From: Bacteroidales bacterium
Lineage (GTDB): Bacteria > Bacteroidota > Bacteroidia > Bacteroidales > UBA932
Direction of reading: 5' to 3'
Assembly (NCBI GenBank): GCA_017546125.1
Contig: JAFYXO010000025.1
Span: forward strand, 1 to 38,997
DNA length: 38,997 nt
Numbering within the stretch: position 1 is the stretch's first letter; each line of letters starts with the position of its first letter. Positions 33,136-38,997 of this stretch are shown here, one piece after another. The notes below the pieces were generated by a model. That model saw only the letters and a program-made list of their open reading frames with translations, made no database searches and was not told where the DNA came from. Position numbers and translations under genes: made by a program.

Positions 33136-35798
33136 GAAGAATATTGTCAATAATACTGATAGCGTTGTCTCTCCCCGCTTTCGGGCAGAAGATATCCCTC
33201 TACAAATCACCTCTTGATTCGGTGGTGAAGAGGATGGATGCCCTTTTTGACGGGAGGATTTTCTTTGTTCCCGATACCACAGGGAACACCAAGCTTACCA
33301 TACAGGTGGATAACCCGTCGCTCTTTGTGGATGAGGCTGTGAATGTGCTTAAAGGTGAGGGCTATTCTGTCACCATGCAGGATGGAAATATGTTCATCTT
33401 GAAGGGGGTAGGTATCTCCACCAAATTGCCTTTGCAGTATTTTCAGGAGAGTGTCGCCGCTTCAAGCGGTTCCGATGAGTATCTTGATGCTCTGAGTGAA
33501 GATGTGAGGATAGCGAATTTTGCCAACAAAGTGTACGAGATAGGTCGTGAGGACAATTGCAAAGGTGGCAAACTCTATTTGAGCGGTGTCGTTCAGAATG
33601 TGAGGAACGGTGAACCTCTTGTGGGTGTCTCTGTGTACAGTGAAGAGCACAAGTCGTATGCTCAGACCGATGAATTCGGTTTTTATAAGATATTGTTGCC
33701 TGCAGGTGCAAACAAGATAAAGGCGAGCGGATTCTCTTTGAATGACGTGGAGCTGGATATCAGACTCTATGAGACAGGAAGTCTTGACATTATTATGAAG
33801 GAGAAGGTGTTCTCCCTAAATGAGGCGACAGTCTCTGCCGAGAGTTCAAATACCAGAAGGACCAACAAAATGGGTGTGGAGCTTGTGAGGATCGGCCGTA
33901 TCAAACAGGTGCCTACCGTAATGGGTGAAGCGGATGTCCTTAAGGTGTTGGTTACACTTCCTGGTGTCAAATCTGTGGGTGAGGCTTCCGGTGGATTCAA
34001 TGTCCGTGGAGGTGCTACAGACCAGAACCTTATCCTTTTCAATGAGGGTACCATCTATAACCCTACCCACCTTTTCGGTCTCTTCTCAGCATTTAACCCC
34101 GATGTGGTTACCGATGTGGAGCTATATAAAAGCTCTATACCTGCAGAGTATGGCGGCCGACTGTCTTCTGTCCTTGAGATCAGAGGAAGAGAGGGTAATG
34201 ACAAGAATGTGACCGGCTCTTTGGGTATCGGTCTCCTTACCACCAAGGGTCATATCGAGGGTCCATTCACCAAGAGCGGCAAGACCAAATTTATCGTAGG
34301 TGCCAGAACCACATACTCTGACTGGATGTTGGGTCTGTTGCCCGAGAGTAGCGGCTACAATCAGGGTACAGCCAATTTCTACGATGTGAATGCCTCTATC
34401 AGCCATAAATTCAATGAGAAGAACAGTATCTATGCATACGGGTATTACTCAAGGGACAAGTTCAGCTTCAGCATTGATACCACCTATATGTACCACAATA
34501 TCAATGGGTCTCTCAAATGGAGAAGCAACTTCTCTGACCAGCACAGTATGATATTTACAGTGGGATATGACCAGTATGGATACGATGTGATGGATACCCA
34601 TAAGGACGTGGAGGCATATAACTTGAAGTTCAATATTCAGCAGGGTTTTGCCAAACTCAAATTCAAGTCTGTCCTAAATGACAAACACACCCTGAATTAT
34701 GGTCTGAACTCCATCTATTACCATTTGAAACCAGGTATGATGTTGCCATACAACATCCCCGGTGCCAATCCGTCTCTGGTGAAGGAGAATATCCTGGATA
34801 CAGAGGAGGCAGTGGAGTCTGCTGTGTATGTTTCTGATACCTGGAATATTTCAGATAAAGTGTCGGCAGATTTGGGTGTCAGATACTCATTGTTTGCAAA
34901 TTTGAATCCGTTCAAATACTATGGCGGCCCTGAGTTTAGGGTGTCCGGAAAATGGCTTGCATCTGACAGGGTGACCATCAAAGCCGGTTTCAACAGTATG
35001 AGACAGTATATCCACATGCTCTCAAATACCACCACTATGTCACCTACCGACATCTGGAAGCTAAGCGATGTGGATATCAAGCCACAAACAGGATGGCAGG
35101 CTGCTGTAGCCCTATACTCTATGCACTTTAATGATAAAGTGGAGTTCTCGGTGGAGGGTTACTACAAGAAGATGGACAACTATCTCGACTATAAGAGCGG
35201 TTCGGTTCTGATTATGAATAGCAATCTGGCTCAGGATGTGATAGAGACCCGTGGTCAGGCTTATGGTGCAGAGGTTATGATCAAAAAGCCTCTCGGCAAA
35301 CTCAACGGATGGATCTCATATACCTACTCCAGAACACTTCTTCAGGAGAAAGCGGACAGGGGAGTCTTCTCTGTCAATGGTGGTGACTGGTATCCTGCCG
35401 CTTACGACAAGCCGCACGATGTGAAGTTTGTGGGTAATTACAAATTTACACACAGATATAGTCTGTCGCTGAATGTGGATTACTCTACAGGACGCCCTGT
35501 GACTGTCCCAGTGGGTAAATATCTCTACGGTGGTGGCTACAGACTCTACTTCTCAGACAGAAATGCATACAGGGTTCCTGACTATTTCAGGATGGACGTG
35601 GCTGTGAACATAGAGCCAAGTCACTATCTCAAGCAGCTGTCCCACTTCTCTGTGACATTTGGTGTCTATAACGTGACAGGAAGGAAGAATGCATACTCTG
35701 TTTACTACGATACAAATTCGGGAAAGAGTGTCCAGGGTTATATGCTTACCATTTTTGGAGCCCCAATACCATATGTTAACATTAATGTGAAGTTCTGA
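33132..35798 (+). CDS. TonB-dependent outer-membrane receptor with STN-like domain, module 2
   Basis: 888 residues. Signal peptide 1-19 (LPAFGQ). STN-like region about 20-95 (SLYKSPLDSVVKRMD, then NMFILKG). Regulatory-like domain YLSGVVQNVRNGEPLVGVSV, plug VGEASGGFNVRGGATDQNLI and YGGRLSSVLEIRGREGN, then barrel ending NINVKF. Whole blocks of the plug and the distal barrel are the same as in the module 1 receptor, while the external loops and the barrel's first third differ, as when paralogues adapt to different ligands. Starts within the previous gene and overlaps the DUF4249 gene by one base. Confidence 0.92.
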   Translation: MRRILSIILIALSLPAFGQKISLYKSPLDSVVKRMDALFDGRIFFVPDTTGNTKLTIQVDNPSLFVDEAVNVLKGEGYSVTMQDGNMFILKGVGISTKLPLQYFQESVAASSGSDEYLDALSEDVRIANFANKVYEIGREDNCKGGKLYLSGVVQNVRNGEPLVGVSVYSEEHKSYAQTDEFGFYKILLPAGANKIKASGFSLNDVELDIRLYETGSLDIIMKEKVFSLNEATVSAESSNTRRTNKMGVELVRIGRIKQVPTVMGEADVLKVLVTLPGVKSVGEASGGFNVRGGATDQNLILFNEGTIYNPTHLFGLFSAFNPDVVTDVELYKSSIPAEYGGRLSSVLEIRGREGNDKNVTGSLGIGLLTTKGHIEGPFTKSGKTKFIVGARTTYSDWMLGLLPESSGYNQGTANFYDVNASISHKFNEKNSIYAYGYYSRDKFSFSIDTTYMYHNINGSLKWRSNFSDQHSMIFTVGYDQYGYDVMDTHKDVEAYNLKFNIQQGFAKLKFKSVLNDKHTLNYGLNSIYYHLKPGMMLPYNIPGANPSLVKENILDTEEAVESAVYVSDTWNISDKVSADLGVRYSLFANLNPFKYYGGPEFRVSGKWLASDRVTIKAGFNSMRQYIHMLSNTTTMSPTDIWKLSDVDIKPQTGWQAAVALYSMHFNDKVEFSVEGYYKKMDNYLDYKSGSVLIMNSNLAQDVIETRGQAYGAEVMIKKPLGKLNGWISYTYSRTLLQEKADRGVFSVNGGDWYPAAYDKPHDVKFVGNYKFTHRYSLSLNVDYSTGRPVTVPVGKYLYGGGYRLYFSDRNAYRVPDYFRMDVAVNIEPSHYLKQLSHFSVTFGVYNVTGRKNAYSVYYDTNSGKSVQGYMLTIFGAPIPYVNINVKF

Positions 35799-36973
35799 TG
35801 AAAAAGGTGTTGAAATATATATTTATTATGATCGGATGCTTGGGCGTAGTCTCTTGTGTCTATCCGTTTACACCCGAAGGTGTGGAAGAAGAGGTGGGCC
35901 TATTGGTAATGGAGGGTGATATCAACGCCGGCATCTCGTCCACATTTGTACCCACAAAATCAATATCTCTTACTGAGACCTCACAGGAGGTGTCGGCTGT
36001 GGAGTTGACCGATATCTATGTGGAGAGTGAATCAGGGGCCAAGTTTGGTCTGCTTGAGATGGTGGAGAGCAGTGACAACAGATTTCTCAATAACAGGAAA
36101 CTGTCATATATCCTCGACACAGAGAAGCTGGATGAGACCCAGAAATGCAGACTTGTTTTTGCCGCTGAAGGGAAGAATTATATGACCGACTGGCTTGAGT
36201 TTATCCCTACATCACCTATAGACTCTGTGACATATTCCATCGCAGAGGATCTTACACATCTTGATATACATGTACACACTACCGGTCTGAATGACTCTTT
36301 GAAGTATTACAAATGGGACTACAGAGAGGACTGGGAGTTCAATACATACTTCAAGCAGGAGATCTATTACCTCCCGGACAGCAATCAGGTCTACAATTAT
36401 GAGGAGGGTTTCTCACCATATTATACTTGCTGGAATTCAAATATCTCATCAGATATAAACATATTCAGCACCGAAAGCCTGACAGAAAATGTGGTAAAAT
36501 ATCACCCTGTCAAGACCATCGGAAGGTCTGACAAGAGGCTCTCATATCTTTATGCGATAGAGGTGTACCAGAAGGCCCTTTCCAGGGAGGCCTACAAATA
36601 TTGGGAGACCCTTTTGAAAAACAACGACGGCTCTTCGGGTATCTTCGCACCTCAGCCAAATGAGATGAGGGGAAATATCTATTGTACAGATGACAGTGAC
36701 GAGATGGTTTTGGGATATATATCGTGCTGCTCTGTCTCCAAAATGAGGATCTATATCTCCAGGACAGATCACAGGATTTATTTGAGTGATGATGTCTGTA
36801 CCCAGGAGGCTAAGGGTGTGGAGCTATGGAGCAATATGTACAGATCGGGTTGGGATGTCGTTTTTGCCGATCCATTGAGTGGTGAAGTGATGTGGGCACC
36901 GAGAAAATGTGTCGATTGTCGAGTTTACGGAAATAAGAACAAGCCGGATTTTTGGCCTAATGATCATGAATAG
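35798..36973 (+). CDS. DUF4249 lipoprotein, module 2
   Basis: 391 residues. Lipobox VVSC with Cys20, then VYPFTPEG. Shared features with the module 1 paralogue: LVMEGDI, WDYREDWEFNT, SCCSVSKMRIYIS, CVDCRVYGNK and FWPND at the end. The order and spacing fit DUF4249. Expected to be an outer-membrane lipoprotein partner of the preceding receptor. One-base overlap with the receptor, 6 bp before the next gene. Confidence 0.85.
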   Translation: MKKVLKYIFIMIGCLGVVSCVYPFTPEGVEEEVGLLVMEGDINAGISSTFVPTKSISLTETSQEVSAVELTDIYVESESGAKFGLLEMVESSDNRFLNNRKLSYILDTEKLDETQKCRLVFAAEGKNYMTDWLEFIPTSPIDSVTYSIAEDLTHLDIHVHTTGLNDSLKYYKWDYREDWEFNTYFKQEIYYLPDSNQVYNYEEGFSPYYTCWNSNISSDINIFSTESLTENVVKYHPVKTIGRSDKRLSYLYAIEVYQKALSREAYKYWETLLKNNDGSSGIFAPQPNEMRGNIYCTDDSDEMVLGYISCCSVSKMRIYISRTDHRIYLSDDVCTQEAKGVELWSNMYRSGWDVVFADPLSGEVMWAPRKCVDCRVYGNKNKPDFWPNDHE

Positions 36974-36979
36974 TTTGCT

Positions 36980-38656
36980 ATGAAAAAGTTAATGTTGTAT
37001 TCCGTTTTGATGCTGATGGCATCTCTCCTCTCCGGAGCAGTTTGTGCTCAGGATGAGAGGGTGGTGGAGAGATTATACATTGCTACAGACAAACAGTCCT
37101 ACATAGCAGGTGATCGTATCTGGTGCTCGCTCTATTGTTTTGAAGCGGGTCAGGGGATGGAGTTGTCCCAATTCAGCAGTACCGCTTATTTGGAACTGCA
37201 GGATCAGAATCAGGTGGTCCTTACCGCCAAAGTGGCGCTGGTGGAGGGTAGAGGGGCCGGAGCCATTGAATTGCCCCCAACATTGCCTACAGGCAATTAC
37301 AAATTGTTGGGCTATACTGCACAGAACATAAATGAGGAGGGTTTTGTCCCTCAGGAGAAGATACTCACCGTATATAATGTCCTTACCCCGGAGAGGGTTG
37401 AGGGTGGCGTTGAACTGACCAAAGAGGGGCTCCTTCGTGCAGTTCCTGCTGAGGCAGAATCGGCTTCTGCCACTCCGAAAAGTGGAGTAGTGGTAGAATT
37501 GCCCTCAGTTGAGGTGGCAAAAGGGGAGGAGTTTCACCTTGCTCTTCGCAATGATTTGCATGAGGATGCCACATTGAATATCTCTGTTTACCGCAAGGAT
37601 CCTTTCGTGAGCAAACTGGATCAGGGGATAGTGAATTTTGCAGAGAAAATCCCATATACCCCTGTCGGAAAAGTAACAGGAACATACCTTCCTGACTACG
37701 AAGGTGAGGTGGTGAAACTTAAAGTGAGCGGACAGAAGGGTGAGGTTCTCCATGTTTCATTCCCGGGGACACAAGTGGATTATTACACCTCCGGCATTGA
37801 CGAGAACGGAAATGCGTATGTGGTGACTCCAAATATCTACGGCGATAGGGATATGGTGTGTGAAGGTGCTGAAGGTGTCTCTATTCAGGATCCCTTCATT
37901 AAAGAGGTGAAAGGGGGAATTCCTCAGCTTTCTATCTATCCTGAGATGGAGGATGAACTTGCCCGCAGAGGTTTTTCTATGCAGGTGGGGAGAAGATTTG
38001 ACGCAGATACCTTATATGAAAGACTCCCTGTGAGACCAAATCTCCTTTTGGATGCGAATAAAGTGGTGTATATCCTCGATGATTATACCCGTTTCCCCAA
38101 AATGGAAGAGGTGCTGGCTGAATTTGTGGGGGAGATCAGAGTGAGGACAGTCAAGAGGGAGAAACAACTCTCAATTTTGATCAAGACAGAAGACAACACA
38201 TATTTTGCCAACGGATACTCTCTTGTATTGTTGGATGGTGTTCCACTTACAAATCAGGCCAGGATATTGGAGTATGATCCGCTGTTGGTTCACAGGATAG
38301 AGATCTATACAGGCCTCTACTCGGTGGGTAACAACTTCTATGAGGGTGTGGCAAACTTCATCACCTATAAAGGGGATATGTCGGGCTTTGAATTTGATGA
38401 CAATGTGAAGATGATATCCTATAAAGGTCTGTTGTATCCATTGGCGTTTACCGGTGAAACCATACAGGAGGGAGGCTCCTATCCGGATTACAGGGAGACC
38501 ATATACTGGCACCCTATTGTAAATATGGGAAGTGGTGAGAAGAGGGATGTGAGATGTATCGCACCTCTATACTCCGGAGATTTTGAAATCGTATTGGAAG
38601 GTGTCTCAGAATCGGGCACCCCTATCTTCTATAAATCAACTCTTAAAATTAGATAA
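36980..38656 (+). CDS. MG2-like / receptor-plug-like secreted protein, module 2
   Basis: 558 residues. Signal peptide about 1-23 (AVCAQ). About 26-140 resembles MG2 (ERLYIATDKQSYIAGDRIWC, LPTGNYKLLGYT). Near 390-480 a plug-like segment reads LVLLDGVPLTNQARIL, YEGVANFITYKGD. The end, EGVSESGTPIFYKSTLKIR, parallels EGVTESGKAVYYKDSIELR in module 1. Last gene of the operon; no clear terminator was found in the 96 bp before rpsL. Function unknown. Confidence 0.75.
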   Translation: MKKLMLYSVLMLMASLLSGAVCAQDERVVERLYIATDKQSYIAGDRIWCSLYCFEAGQGMELSQFSSTAYLELQDQNQVVLTAKVALVEGRGAGAIELPPTLPTGNYKLLGYTAQNINEEGFVPQEKILTVYNVLTPERVEGGVELTKEGLLRAVPAEAESASATPKSGVVVELPSVEVAKGEEFHLALRNDLHEDATLNISVYRKDPFVSKLDQGIVNFAEKIPYTPVGKVTGTYLPDYEGEVVKLKVSGQKGEVLHVSFPGTQVDYYTSGIDENGNAYVVTPNIYGDRDMVCEGAEGVSIQDPFIKEVKGGIPQLSIYPEMEDELARRGFSMQVGRRFDADTLYERLPVRPNLLLDANKVVYILDDYTRFPKMEEVLAEFVGEIRVRTVKREKQLSILIKTEDNTYFANGYSLVLLDGVPLTNQARILEYDPLLVHRIEIYTGLYSVGNNFYEGVANFITYKGDMSGFEFDDNVKMISYKGLLYPLAFTGETIQEGGSYPDYRETIYWHPIVNMGSGEKRDVRCIAPLYSGDFEIVLEGVSESGTPIFYKSTLKIR

Positions 38657-38693
38657 ATTGTTGATTTCTTGTTGGTAAATCCCCAAAAATGAC

Positions 38694-38701
38694 TATCTTT
38701 G
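38694..38701 (+). promoter_or_regulatory. Bacteroidota -7 box (TATCTTTG) for rpsL
   Basis: TATCTTTG fits TAnnTTTG. A TTG at 38669-38671 or 38672-38674 may be the -33 element, about 20 bp upstream. The rpsL ATG is 52 bp downstream, leaving a leader of about 45 bases. Confidence 0.65.
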
Positions 38702-38752
38702 CAGCCCGTTTATTTTGACGGGATTGTATAAAGTTAAGATTTACAACTATTT

Positions 38753-38997
38753 ATGCCAACAATTCAACAATTAGTTCGCAAAGGACGCGAGGTTATCGTA
38801 GAGAAAAGCAAATCTCGCGCGTTGGATGCTTGTCCTCAAAGAAGAGGTGTTTGTGTACGTGTTTACACCACAACCCCTAAGAAACCTAACTCAGCTATGC
38901 GTAAAGTAGCTCGTGTAAGGCTTACTAACCAAAAAGAGGTCAACGCATACATCCCAGGTGAAGGCCACAACTTGCAAGAGCACTCAATCGTATTGGT
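38753..38997 (+). CDS. rpsL: 30S ribosomal protein S12 (partial, cut by window end)
   Basis: The first 81 residues and two bases of the next codon are present. The sequence opens [13 protein letters not shown] and has the conserved [25 protein letters not shown] in pieces typical of S12. The PKKPNSA loop, part of the decoding centre, has the usual lysine where streptomycin-resistance changes occur, so no resistance change is seen there. [14 protein letters not shown] is the run-up to the second loop, which is outside the window. Likely first gene of the str operon. Confidence 0.97.
   Translation, partial: MPTIQQLVRKGREVIVEKSKSRALDACPQRRGVCVRVYTTTPKKPNSAMRKVARVRLTNQKEVNAYIPGEGHNLQEHSIVL

Overview
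The window reads as a chromosomal segment of an anaerobic, gut- or mouth-type member of the Bacteroidales (Bacteroidota). Several things point there: fimbrillin (Mfa/FimA-type) lipoproteins, TonB receptors paired with DUF4249 lipoproteins, class III fructose-1,6-bisphosphatase, a CtlX/RocD pair, a BACON + M64 peptidase, and repeated promoter -7 boxes of the Bacteroidota form TAnnTTTG. I could not resolve the family. No rRNA, tRNA, CRISPR array or prophage was seen. The right edge cuts rpsL.

Layout. (1) 1-1282: a REP-associated tyrosine transposase-like gene (RAYT-1) followed one base later by its REPIN-like repeat (family A). (2) 1284-11263: housekeeping genes. These are rnr (minus), then gpmI, a polyprenyl diphosphate synthase and a U32 peptidase-family protein (plus), then the minus-strand operon rdgB-recO-rsgA-MATE exporter. 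The convergent gap at 7350-7746 holds a 189-bp inverted-repeat-bounded structured element and a second family A repeat. (3) 11331-14200: ctpA, whose last codons and probable terminator lie in a family B repeat, then RAYT-2 bracketed by two family B repeats. (4) 14541-20067: a fimbrillin operon led by a 1197-residue lipoprotein that joins a fimbrillin domain, leucine-rich repeats, a BACON-like domain and an M64 zinc peptidase. Two more fimbrillin lipoproteins follow, then a 51-codon ORF whose end mimics the acidic tail of the last fimbrillin. (5) 20068-20519: a second inverted-repeat element and a third family B repeat. (6) 20520-24616 (minus): rocD-ctlX-fbp, i.e. ornithine/citrulline catabolism plus a gluconeogenic phosphatase. 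(7) 24707-38656 (plus): a tightly coupled nine-gene operon made of two tandem copies of a four-gene module (small secreted protein, STN-type TonB receptor, DUF4249 lipoprotein, MG2-like/plug-like protein) with a YfcC-family transporter between them. (8) The start of rpsL.

How the parts may work together. The fimbrial operon probably builds a surface appendage carrying a peptidase at its tip or on a lipoprotein anchor. The nine-gene operon looks like two related outer-membrane uptake or sensing systems plus one inner-membrane carrier. It is divergent from the rocD operon, with the two promoters facing apart within 60 bp, so amino-acid uptake feeding ornithine/citrulline breakdown is a testable idea, though only an inference. 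The two RAYTs and five repeats form two matched transposase/repeat families in one 20-kb stretch. This is the clearest non-housekeeping system in the window.
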